The notes under the pieces: generated by a model | The model's database searches: none | What the model saw: only the letters and a program-made list of their open reading frames with translations | Told to the model about the DNA's origin: nothing | DNA from: Promethearchaeota archaeon | GTDB taxonomy: Archaea; Asgardarchaeota; Lokiarchaeia; Sigynarchaeales; SOKP01 | Reading direction: 5' to 3' | Length of the DNA stretch: 13,698 nt | Assembly (NCBI GenBank): GCA_019057775.1 | Contig: JAHLWT010000072.1 | Span: forward strand, 1 to 13,698 | Program-made: the position numbers and the translations under genes | Part shown: positions 6,358 to 13,270 of the stretch, in pieces | Layout: every line of letters starts with the position of its first letter | Numbering within the stretch: the first letter of the stretch is position 1

Positions 6358-7182
6358 TTATTTCCATCGCCATTTCGGTTTAGTTTTTGTTAAACGAGCT
6401 AAGACAGCATTTACAGCATCCTTAGTCTGAAGTAATTGAGAACTAACTAGTGTTTCAAGTTCTAATCCAAAAGCTGTATCTTTACCATAACAATCATCTA
6501 TTAATTTTTTTGCAAGTCCTACTGCTAAAGGAGCACTAGTCATAATTTCATCTGTATACTTTTTAATAATTGAATCCATTTCTTCATGGGTTTTAACAAC
6601 CTTATTTACAACTCCAAGTCTATATGCCTCATTTCCATCAAACTTTCGTCCAGTTAAAATGATATCCTTCGTATTTTGGATACCTACCAGTCTTGTTAAC
6701 CTAATAGTACCGCCTACATCTGGATTCATACCTATCTTAGATTCTAGCATATGGAATTCCGAGGATTCCGTACAAAATCGAAAATCACATGCTAAGGCTA
6801 ACTCGAATGCCATCCCAAAACAATAGCCGTTTATTTTAGCGATAACTGGTTTTTCCATTTTCTCTATTTTTGTGAAAATTGGATGAATCCATGTATTTGT
6901 AAAATATCTAAAATTCCTTGGTATTCGTAAATCAGGAATAATACCTTCAGGATCTTTTTCTTGTCCTGTTAAAAAGTTTAAATCTATACCTGAGCTAAAA
7001 AAATCATCTCCACCAGTAATGATAACGACTCGCGTATTAGTTCGCTCAACTTTATCAATCGCTTTTTGAAGTCCTACCATTACATCAAAATTTATAGCAT
7101 TTTTTTTATTTAAACGATTCATTTTAATAGTTGTAATAGTTTTTTCCTCATTTTCCTCTACTAAAACAGCATTTTCACTCAT
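6358..7182 (-). CDS. Enoyl-CoA hydratase/isomerase (crotonase fold)
   Basis: A 274-residue crotonase of normal length. It adds water to, or shifts the double bond of, an enoyl-CoA. The oxyanion-hole segment FFSSGIDL (61-68) stands where FxAGADL is usual. GYCFGMAFELALACD (119-133) carries Glu127, the first hydratase Glu. FHMLESKIGMNPDVGGTIRL (143-162) carries Glu147, the second, followed by Asp155 in PDVGG. The two Glu argue for real hydratase chemistry. An Asp at the 155 position is typical of delta3,5-delta2,4-dienoyl-CoA isomerases and of 3-hydroxyisobutyryl-CoA hydrolases. An isomerase role would suit the divergent dienoyl-CoA reductase. The ATG at 7182 has only AAGG directly before it. 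A 19-bp palindrome lies 68 bases upstream. Confidence 0.92.
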   Translation of the reverse strand: MSENAVLVEENEEKTITTIKMNRLNKKNAINFDVMVGLQKAIDKVERTNTRVVIITGGDDFFSSGIDLNFLTGQEKDPEGIIPDLRIPRNFRYFTNTWIHPIFTKIEKMEKPVIAKINGYCFGMAFELALACDFRFCTESSEFHMLESKIGMNPDVGGTIRLTRLVGIQNTKDIILTGRKFDGNEAYRLGVVNKVVKTHEEMDSIIKKYTDEIMTSAPLAVGLAKKLIDDCYGKDTAFGLELETLVSSQLLQTKDAVNAVLARLTKTKPKWRWK

Positions 7183-7249
7183 CCTTATTCTTCTCTAAAA
7201 TTTAATTTTTGAGTACTATAATTTTATTTTGATAAAAAAACTATTTATT

Positions 7250-7268
7250 TCACTCATTAAATGAGTGA
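7250..7268. promoter_or_regulatory. Perfect 19-bp palindrome, likely operator
   Basis: TCACTCATTAAATGAGTGA is perfectly palindromic around its central base. It sits between the divergent crotonase and dienoyl-CoA reductase genes, 68 bases from one start and 130 from the other. Its length and odd symmetry resemble operators of TetR-family or similar dimeric repressors, which often sense acyl-CoA. The regulator is not in this window. Confidence 0.5.
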
Positions 7269-7397
7269 GCGTTAATTCTTATCGTTAAATTAATTTAACT
7301 GCTATCCTCTTTACTAAAACGTATAATAAGTAAGCTCTGTTTTTTAATCCAATTAAATTTTAATAACTTACCATTTTATCCTAATTAAATAATTAAT

Positions 7398-9428
7398 TTG
7401 AGTAGAAGATTAAAGTTGAAGTTCTTTAAATTGTTTTCACCCTTTAAAATTAGGAATATGACTGTCTCCAACCGCATTGTTATGCCTGCTTTGAATTTAA
7501 ATCTGGCCAATAATGGTTTTATTACAAAAAAATTAGTTGATTTTTATATTGAAAGGGCAAAGGGGGGAGCTGGCATGTTAATTGTTGGAGGCTGTTATGT
7601 AGATATTTATGGAAAAGGATTACCGAGCATGATATCCATTGAAAGTGATGATTATATCCCAAAATTAACAGAATTTACAGAAGCCGTGCATCAAGCAAGA
7701 AGTGATGTAAAGGTAGTTTGCCAATTATACCATGGAGGTGCCTATACATTCCCCCAAATAATAGGAAAGACTCCCATCGCTCCTTCTGCGGTTTATAGTA
7801 ACTTCAGTAAAACGACTCCGCGAGAGATGACCATTGAAGATATAAAAAGAGAACAACAAGCCTTTGCTGATGCCACCGTAAGAGCAAAAAAAGCTGGCTT
7901 TGATGCAGTAGAAATATGTGCTAATGCTGGTTATTTATTTACTCAATTTGTATCTCCAAAGACAAACATACGAACTGATGAGTATGGAGGTAGCCTTGAA
8001 AATCGGTTGAGATTTCCAATTGAAACAATTAAATTAATGAAATCAAGTGTAGGTGATTTTGTAATAGGATATCGTATATCTGGGGATGATTTTGTTCCAA
8101 ATAGTAATACATATAAAGAAAAAGCCACGATTGCTGAAAGATTGGGAAACTATTTGGATTATTTCAATGTTACTGGAGGTTGGCATGAGACTAAAACCCC
8201 ACAAACAACTATGGATGTTCCAGAAGGATGTTATACATATTTAGCTGAAAATGTGAAAAATCATGTTTCTATTCCCGTTTTTGCCTCTAATAGGATTAAC
8301 ACTCCTGAACTAGCAGAAAAGGTTCTATTAGCGAGAAAAGCGGATGCGATTTGTATGGGGAGATCATTGATAGCCGATCCCTATTTACCTAGTAAAGCAG
8401 AAAAAGGTGAATTAAGAGATATTATGACATGCGTCGGCTGTAATCAAGGATGTTTTGATGCAATTTTTAAAATGATGCCGATTTCTTGTTTAAGAAATGC
8501 ACGGGCGGGAAATGAAGCTAGAACAGAATTAAAACCTCTAAAAGAAAAGAAAAAAATAATGGTAATTGGTTCTGGACCTGGGGGATTAGAAGCTGCGAGA
8601 GTTGCAGCAGTGAGAGGCCATGAAGTGCATATTTTCGAAAAAGAAGATAAAATAGGGGGTTTATTAAACGTAATCTGGATTCCTCCTGGAAGAAATGAAT
8701 TTAAAAAAATAATTGATAATTATAATTATTGGATTCATAAATATGGGATCCAATTACATCTAGAGCAAGAAGTTTCAATTAATGTAATTAAAGAATTTAA
8801 TCCGGATGTTGTATTTTTAGCAACTGGTTCAAAACCAATAAAACCATCTATTCCAGGTATAGAACGAGAAAATGTTTATTGGGCTACCGATGTTTTTAGA
8901 GGAGAAGCTCCAATAGGAAAAAATAACATAATTATTGGTGGAGGTGCCACAGGAGTAGAACTAGCCATTTATCTTGCTAAATTTGGGGCTTTAAGCCTTG
9001 AAGCATTTGATTTTCTTACACAATACAAAGCTTTAGAACTAGAAGTTGCATTAGAAATGTTACAAGGAGGAAGGAATAAAGTAACCGTGCTGGAACAGCT
9101 TCCAAAATTGGGGTCAGCTTTAGGAAAAACAACTAAATGGGTTCTTCTTGATAAATGTGATGCTTTAGGTGTTAAATTTAACACTGGTGTTACAGTTAAG
9201 GAAATTGGAGAGAATTTTGTTTCCTATATTGATGCAGCTGATAAAGAACAAGTTATCAATGATGTAGAAATGGTGTATTATGCTACTGGTGTAGAACCTA
9301 ATGATTCATTGTTTAACGAAATTAAGCAATTTGAGAAAATTAAAGTTCAAAAAATTGGAGATGTAAGATCTCCACAAACGGTCTTAGAAGCTGTTCATAG
9401 AGCCTACAAAGTGGCTAATAGTATCTAA
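7398..9428 (+). CDS. FadH-like 2,4-dienoyl-CoA reductase (FMN, 4Fe-4S, FAD)
   Basis: A 676-residue enzyme of the Old Yellow Enzyme/2,4-dienoyl-CoA reductase family, close to the 672 of E. coli FadH. It passes electrons from NAD(P)H through FAD, a 4Fe-4S cluster and FMN to a conjugated dienoyl-CoA or related enone. Residues 10-340 form the FMN TIM barrel ([21 protein letters not shown] at its start). Tyr179 (NAGYLF) and His263 (GGWHET) match the two acid/base residues of FadH. The cluster ligands are C345-x2-C348-x3-C352-x11-C364, the exact FadH spacing. FAD and NAD(P) Rossmann motifs are GSGPGG (391-396) and GGGATG (514-519). The start is TTG 7398, or TTG 7416 in the same frame; no ATG exists before the conserved N-terminus. 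Related enzymes reduce other enones, so the substrate is open. Confidence 0.92.
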   Translation: MSRRLKLKFFKLFSPFKIRNMTVSNRIVMPALNLNLANNGFITKKLVDFYIERAKGGAGMLIVGGCYVDIYGKGLPSMISIESDDYIPKLTEFTEAVHQARSDVKVVCQLYHGGAYTFPQIIGKTPIAPSAVYSNFSKTTPREMTIEDIKREQQAFADATVRAKKAGFDAVEICANAGYLFTQFVSPKTNIRTDEYGGSLENRLRFPIETIKLMKSSVGDFVIGYRISGDDFVPNSNTYKEKATIAERLGNYLDYFNVTGGWHETKTPQTTMDVPEGCYTYLAENVKNHVSIPVFASNRINTPELAEKVLLARKADAICMGRSLIADPYLPSKAEKGELRDIMTCVGCNQGCFDAIFKMMPISCLRNARAGNEARTELKPLKEKKKIMVIGSGPGGLEAARVAAVRGHEVHIFEKEDKIGGLLNVIWIPPGRNEFKKIIDNYNYWIHKYGIQLHLEQEVSINVIKEFNPDVVFLATGSKPIKPSIPGIERENVYWATDVFRGEAPIGKNNIIIGGGATGVELAIYLAKFGALSLEAFDFLTQYKALELEVALEMLQGGRNKVTVLEQLPKLGSALGKTTKWVLLDKCDALGVKFNTGVTVKEIGENFVSYIDAADKEQVINDVEMVYYATGVEPNDSLFNEIKQFEKIKVQKIGDVRSPQTVLEAVHRAYKVANSI

Positions 9429-9433
9429 GTAAT

Positions 9434-9483
9434 TTTATTTTCTTATTTTTAATATTGATATTTTAATATAATAAGAAAATAAA
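9434..9483. terminator. Long hairpin between convergent genes, likely bidirectional terminator
   Basis: TTTATTTTCTTATT (9434-9447) and its perfect complement AATAAGAAAATAAA (9470-9483) flank a 22-base AT-rich loop. It fills the 62-base gap between the dienoyl-CoA reductase stop and the ligase stop, and both strands end in T-rich arms. Confidence 0.55.
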
Positions 9484-9490
9484 GAAAAAA

Positions 9491-10618
9491 TTAAGAATTA
9501 AAAATTTTGCCTGTTTTGGTCTCTTCCTCTTCACGAAGTGTTTGTTTCATTATCTTTCCTGTAGGTGTTTTAGGTAAATCGTCTCTAAATTCCACATATT
9601 TTGGTACTTTAAAATCAGCAAGGTTTTTTTTACAATATTCGATAAGTTCTTCTTCAGTAAGAGATTCTCCTTCTTTTAGTACAGCAAAAGCTTTAGGAAG
9701 TTCTCCATAAATCTTATCTCGCACACCTATAACTGTGGCTAAAGAAACTGCTGGATGAGAATAAAGTACTTCTTCAATTTCACGAGGATAAATGTTTTCT
9801 CCCCCCCTAATTATCATATCCTTTTTACGATCTGTTATATAGAAAAACCCGTCTTCATCCATATGACCAATATCTCCGGTATATAACCAACCCTCTTTAA
9901 GAGTTTCTGCATTTGCTTCTGGATTCTTGAAGTACTCTTTCATAATATTATCCCCTTTGATGATAATTTCACCTTTTGTATTTGGAGGAACATCGTTACC
10001 GTTTTCATCCACAATTTTCATTTCATTCCCAGGTAAAGGTATACCGATACTACCTATTTTTCGTCTATCTTCCGTTTCAGTAGGCAGAGGATTAACCGAA
10101 GAAGCACATGTACCTTCTGTAAGACCGTATCCTTCTATAACTTTGCATTTAAACGTATTCTCAAATGCCTTAAATACCTCCACTGGTAAAGGAGCAGCTC
10201 CACAAACAATATATTCTAAAGAAGAAATGTCCAGATTTTCGTGAGGCATTCTAAGTAAGATAGAAAGTACTGTTGGAACACAACTAAAAGTTGAAGCTTT
10301 GTATTTTGCTACAGTTTCCCAATGTGTTTTGGCTGAAAATCCAGGTGTCAAAATAGAACTCGCTCCTATTATAAGTGGTGTCATAATAGTAACAATTTGC
10401 GCATTACAATGAAATAGGGGTAAAATTAGCATGTATCGAAAATGTTCTTTTGCGTTCGTGAAGTCTCGTATCATTTCAGCATTTCTCCTAATATTAAAAT
10501 GAGTCTGTAATACACCTTTTGGGAAACCAGTAGTCCCTGATGTATAGAGTATAGCAGCATAGTCTTCTGTTTCATCAATAATTACCTCAGGAGGGGCATC
10601 AGATGATGCTTTTTCCAT
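9491..10618 (-). CDS. Acyl-CoA ligase, C-terminal part (broken gene)
   Basis: This 375-residue frame holds nearly all catalytic motifs of an AMP-forming acyl-CoA synthetase: the ATP-binding loop YTSGTTGFPKG (25-35), PLFHCNAQ (67-74), GYGLTEGT (163-170), YTGDIG (246-251), DRKKDMIIRGGENIYPRE (263-280) and PKTPTGK with adenylation Lys355. Such enzymes activate a carboxylate to an acyl-AMP and then to an acyl-CoA. The LPLFHCNAQ type resembles CaiC-like and medium-chain ligases, but the substrate is unknown. It is in the same frame as the N-terminal part and separated only by one TAA (10676-10678) and 19 sense codons. ATG 10618 has GAGGA shortly upstream, so it might be translated by restart, but the domain would lack its first 140 or so residues. 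Confidence 0.85.
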   Translation of the reverse strand: MEKASSDAPPEVIIDETEDYAAILYTSGTTGFPKGVLQTHFNIRRNAEMIRDFTNAKEHFRYMLILPLFHCNAQIVTIMTPLIIGASSILTPGFSAKTHWETVAKYKASTFSCVPTVLSILLRMPHENLDISSLEYIVCGAAPLPVEVFKAFENTFKCKVIEGYGLTEGTCASSVNPLPTETEDRRKIGSIGIPLPGNEMKIVDENGNDVPPNTKGEIIIKGDNIMKEYFKNPEANAETLKEGWLYTGDIGHMDEDGFFYITDRKKDMIIRGGENIYPREIEEVLYSHPAVSLATVIGVRDKIYGELPKAFAVLKEGESLTEEELIEYCKKNLADFKVPKYVEFRDDLPKTPTGKIMKQTLREEEETKTGKIFNS

Positions 10619-10675
10619 TAATTCCTCAAAATTTAACGTTCCTTCAATTTGTTCTCCGATTACAATTATATGTTC

Positions 10676-10678
10676 TTA
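10676..10678 (-). other. In-frame TAA interrupting the acyl-CoA ligase
   Basis: Reading leftward, the N-terminal part ends GELPN, then TAA, then EHIIVIGEQIEG continues the family consensus with no gap or shift, where intact relatives commonly read PNLKHIIVIGE. A single base change in a Leu or Lys codon explains it. UAA is not a known archaeal recoding codon. It could be a real nonsense mutation or a sequence/assembly error. Confidence 0.8.
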
Positions 10679-11041
10679 ATTGGGAAGTTCTCCTTTAATT
10701 TGGTTAACCACTTCCATGAATTTCGGTATGGTAACAATAACTTTAGCTTCTGAATGCCCAACTACAAATTTGACTTCTCTAGGTTTAAATAATGAATTAA
10801 CAGGTCCAGTAACCGCTCCTATTTTAGGAATACCTAAGTATAAATACACATATTCAGGCATATTGGGCAAGTAAACACTTACTTTATCTCCTTTTCTAAT
10901 ACCTAAGTCGTATAAAAAATTTGCTACTTTGTTTGTAAGTTCATTCAATTGAGTATAGGATACTGTGATATCTTTCCAATATAAAAACACCTTATCCTTA
11001 TACTTTTCCGCCTGACTTACAACTAATTCTCTAAGATTCAT
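10676..11041 (-). CDS. Acyl-CoA ligase, N-terminal part (broken gene)
   Basis: These 121 residues are the N-terminal lobe of the AMP-binding domain: MNLRELVVSQAEKYKDKVF, ADFLYD-like NFLYDLGIRKGDKVSVYLPN and YLGIPKIGAVTGPVNSLFKPREVKFV, all standard landmarks of acyl-CoA synthetases. ATG 11041 matches the family start and has weak GAGAG before it; an in-frame ATG at 11089 would add 16 atypical residues. Translation stops at TAA 10678-10676, before the ATP-binding loop, so alone it should be inactive. With the stop read through, the protein would be 516 codons long, a normal length for the family. It is divergent from the gene at 11521 across a 479-base gap. Confidence 0.82.
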   Translation of the reverse strand: MNLRELVVSQAEKYKDKVFLYWKDITVSYTQLNELTNKVANFLYDLGIRKGDKVSVYLPNMPEYVYLYLGIPKIGAVTGPVNSLFKPREVKFVVGHSEAKVIVTIPKFMEVVNQIKGELPN

Positions 11042-11156
11042 ATTTATTCTCTCTTTTGTTTTAAATTTTGCTAATATGATTTTAAACAAGCAAAAATATA
11101 TTTTCTATTATATAAATTTTACAATATCTTTCGATTTACAATTCAAAACAAATTAA

Positions 11157-11389
11157 TTAGAAATAACCTTTGAGAACATTGCTCAAATTGAAGTAAAAAA
11201 TATAGATCTAAGTAAAATTACGTTTGTTGGGAACCTATTTGATCGAGAAGAATTAGATAAAAATCCTTGTTCTATTCATGAATTAAAACCATTAGCATGC
11301 AAATTATTCTATTATACTATAAGAAAATAGAAATTGAGGCAGTCAAACTCTTTTTAGGGACATTTAAGGGGTTAGAAAAAATATTATAG
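11157..11389 (+). pseudogene. Apparent decayed coding relic in two frames
   Basis: The long gap between the ligase and the BKACE gene is not plain AT-rich spacer. From 11157, 57 codons without a start read as a normal-looking protein (FENIAQIEVKNIDLS, ITFVGNLFDREELD, CSIHELKPLACKLFYYTIRK), then TAG at 11328. The next frame continues smoothly from 11327 as IEIEAVKLFLGTFKGLEKIL and stops at 11387. Adding one A to the AAAA run at 11324-11327 would join the two. I do not recognise the family. It looks like the C-terminal remains of a lost gene, but the evidence is composition and continuity only. The rest of 11042-11520 shows only AT-rich DNA with several TATA-like strings. Confidence 0.35.
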
Positions 11390-11520
11390 ATTTGTGTTTG
11401 CAGGTTTTACACCCATTTAATCAATTTTTCTAAGGTTTATATAGAAATGGATATAATATAATAATCAACATTTAATTTTTACATTAAACGAATCCAAAAA
11501 ACGAATATAAGTGAAAAATA

Positions 11521-12432
11521 TTGACTGAAGAATTTAGTAATAATCCAGGGAATAAGGTTGTGATTAGCGCTGCTTTAACTGGCGCTGCTACGACAAAGGA
11601 ACAAAATCCTGCTGTTCCTTACACAGCCGAAGAATTTGGAGATGAAGCAAAAAAATGCTATGATGCTGGAGCCGCAATTGTGCATTTACACATTAGGGAC
11701 CCAGAAAAAGGCATCGCAACCCCAGATATAGAATTAATCAGAGCTGCGTTAAAAAACATTAAAAAAAAAGTACCTGATATAATTATTAATCTGAGTACTG
11801 CGATTAGTGCAGTAGCTACAGACAGAGAAAGAATCATGCCTGTAAGAACATTTCAACCTCCTGTTGCATCTTTAAACACTAACTCCATGAACTTTTCTAT
11901 TGGAGATTTTAAAACTGGAAAAGTTGTAATGGCCGCGGGAAATATTTTTGCAAATTCATTTTCAACTATTCAGAATTTTGCAAAAAAGATGAAGAAAGCA
12001 GATACAAAACCCGAGATGGAAATCTATGACCTCGGGGGAATGCACAACATGCTTTTCCTTAACAAACAAGAGAGATTGTTTACTCAACCTCTACACTTTC
12101 AATTTGTATTTGGCGTCCTGGGTGGAGCGCCCTTTAGCCCTAGTTATTTAGGTGCCTTACTGAACTTGAAACCGCAAGGATCAACTTGGAGTGTTTGTGG
12201 TGTGGCAAAACAACAGTTTCAAGCAGCATTATGTGCTTGTGCGTGGAATGGTCATATTCGAGTTGGTCTCGAAGATAATATTCGAATGCCCAATGGTGAA
12301 TTAGCAAAAGGTAGTTGGGAGCAAGTAGAATGGGCTAAAAATCTAGTCAATCATTTTGGAAGAACAGTAGTGCAAGGAGACGAAGCACGTATAATCTTTA
12401 ATCTTAAAAAAGAACATGTGAAATTGGATTAA
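11521..12432 (+). CDS. Beta-keto acid cleavage enzyme (BKACE, DUF849)
   Basis: A 303-residue TIM-barrel zinc enzyme of normal family length. BKACEs, such as the 3-keto-5-aminohexanoate enzyme Kce of lysine fermentation, convert a beta-keto acid plus acetyl-CoA to acetoacetate plus a new acyl-CoA. Visible are VISAALTGA (14-22), the zinc motif VHLHIRDP with His55 and His57, and ASLNTNSMNF (116-125). IRVGLEDN supplies Arg247, zinc ligand Glu251 and Asp252 in the Kce spacing, and a late VVQGDEAR completes the set. The start is TTG 11521, since an in-frame TGA lies at 11512 and no ATG precedes the conserved VVISAALTGA. The substrate class cannot be fixed from the motifs I can read. It stands alone, facing away from the ligase, and would feed a CoA ester into the neighbouring pathways. 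Confidence 0.92.
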   Translation: MTEEFSNNPGNKVVISAALTGAATTKEQNPAVPYTAEEFGDEAKKCYDAGAAIVHLHIRDPEKGIATPDIELIRAALKNIKKKVPDIIINLSTAISAVATDRERIMPVRTFQPPVASLNTNSMNFSIGDFKTGKVVMAAGNIFANSFSTIQNFAKKMKKADTKPEMEIYDLGGMHNMLFLNKQERLFTQPLHFQFVFGVLGGAPFSPSYLGALLNLKPQGSTWSVCGVAKQQFQAALCACAWNGHIRVGLEDNIRMPNGELAKGSWEQVEWAKNLVNHFGRTVVQGDEARIIFNLKKEHVKLD

Positions 12433-12444
12433 TATTTAACCCAT

Positions 12445-12479
12445 TTCATTTTTATTCTTTATTTTTTTATTTTCTTTTT
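12445..12479 (+). terminator. T-rich terminator after the BKACE gene
   Basis: A pyrimidine-rich stretch with runs of five, seven, four and five T begins about 12 bases after the BKACE stop, typical of archaeal intrinsic termination. No strong hairpin was seen. Confidence 0.45.
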
Positions 12480-12508
12480 ATTATCTTATCATTCCCTAAG
12501 AAAAATAT

Positions 12509-12544
12509 ATGCCAGAAGAGTTTGGTCTTGACGACGATGACTAA
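12509..12544 (+). CDS. Tiny frame, 11 residues ending in four Asp (doubtful)
   Basis: ATG to TAA encodes MPEEFGLDDDD. The stretch uses GAC/GAT and CTT codons and is more G+C-rich than its surroundings. A stop (TAA) lies four codons before the ATG in the same frame, so it is not the plain end of a longer local frame. Its end overlaps the start of the next short frame by ATGA (12537-12540). It may be a leader peptide, a relic of an acidic C-terminal tail, or chance. Confidence 0.15.
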   Translation: MPEEFGLDDDD

Positions 12545-12665
12545 TAGAAAATTATTTTATCCAATTATTTTAAACAATCTCTCTAGTTTTGATAGACAAT
12601 CCAAAAAATGTTTAAAGTGTAATGAAAATGCTTGTTTAAATAAAAAAAAAAGTAATATAGAATAA
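12537..12665 (+). CDS. Possible 42-residue protein with a Cys cluster (doubtful)
   Basis: An ATG frame of 42 codons starts MTNRKLFYPII and contains CLKCNENACLNKKK, that is C25-x2-C28-x4-C33, flanked by lysines. This could be part of a metal site. It starts within the end of the 11-residue frame and stops two bases before the convergent DUF35 gene. Its Lys codons at 36-38 lie in the A-run that also acts as the T10 tract for leftward transcription, which weakens the coding case. No homologue is recognised. Confidence 0.25.
   Translation: MTNRKLFYPIILNNLSSFDRQSKKCLKCNENACLNKKKSNIE
12642..12651 (-). terminator. T10 terminator after the third DUF35 gene
   Basis: Ten A on the plus strand give ten T for leftward transcription, 17 bases after the stop at 12668. 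It matches the T10 that ends the 6137-2733 operon. Confidence 0.45.
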
Positions 12666-12667
12666 AA

Positions 12668-13267
12668 TTAATATGTAAAACCATCAGGGAGTTCTGATTC
12701 TGAGGTTCCTTCGACAACGAACCTTAGATCGGTGATTGTATAAGTAGGTGATTTGGTATTAAAGATTGGTACTACTTTTTTGTCAAATTCAGGTTCTCCA
12801 ACTGCTAAGACACTCATCAATATAGTTACTACCCCGTCAAACTCTACATTTATGAACTTTATAGGCTTTGGAAGAGAATTAAATGCACCAGATCTATGAG
12901 TGATAATGTAGGAATGAATTTTTGCTGTAGATTTTGCTAAATCCGTCATATCAATGATAGTATTCTTCCTCAAACAATCCGGACAATATATTCTGAAAGG
13001 TTGATAAATAGATCCTTTTGTGTCACATTTATCATTATCACATCGCGATGCCATTAATTTTCCCTTTCCTAAGCCTTCAAAAAAAGGAGCTTCTCCACCG
13101 TAAGAATGCATGTAAGTCATATCACGAGGATTGGTTATACCTGCTAATTTCCCAGTATCTTTGTTAAATATTGGTTGATTCGCCTCTGGAATGTGAAAAA
13201 CTCCTTTTGGTTTATATCTTCCACTTACTATATCAACAAATCCTTTTTCTTTTTCTGTTTTTGGCAT
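12668..13267 (-). CDS. DUF35 zinc-ribbon/OB-fold protein, long N-terminal form
   Basis: A 199-residue DUF35-type thiolase partner. It differs from the other two in this window. About 70 residues precede the ribbon (with HSYGGEAPFFEGLGKGKL at 54-71), and the ribbon spacing is wider: C76-x4-C81-x13-C95-x2-C98 (CDNDKC ... YCPDC). The OB fold follows, with TAKIHSYIITHRSGAF, IKFINVEFDGVV and TYTITDLRFVVEG. ATG 13267 is supported by GGAGGA (13280-13275) seven bases upstream, inside the last codons of the preceding thiolase gene (stop 13273-13271). The two genes are thus translationally coupled and their products presumably form one complex. It is probably for a different acyl-CoA from the central operon, because the thiolase partner keeps its catalytic His. 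Confidence 0.88.
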   Translation of the reverse strand: MPKTEKEKGFVDIVSGRYKPKGVFHIPEANQPIFNKDTGKLAGITNPRDMTYMHSYGGEAPFFEGLGKGKLMASRCDNDKCDTKGSIYQPFRIYCPDCLRKNTIIDMTDLAKSTAKIHSYIITHRSGAFNSLPKPIKFINVEFDGVVTILMSVLAVGEPEFDKKVVPIFNTKSPTYTITDLRFVVEGTSESELPDGFTY

Positions 13268-13270
13268 TTT

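Noticed and set aside
6342..6361. AATGATATATTCATT as a second copy of the 7250 palindrome
   Set aside because: The arms are only five bases, the sequence differs, and it overlaps the end of the crotonase gene.
9927..10244. Open frame of 105 codons opposite the acyl-CoA ligase
   Set aside because: Antisense shadow of conserved ligase motifs; no ribosome site or family resemblance.
10676..10678. Stop-codon recoding (pyrrolysine- or selenocysteine-like) in the ligase
   Set aside because: The codon is UAA, which is not used for either amino acid, and no recoding stem was evident. A mutation or sequence error is simpler.
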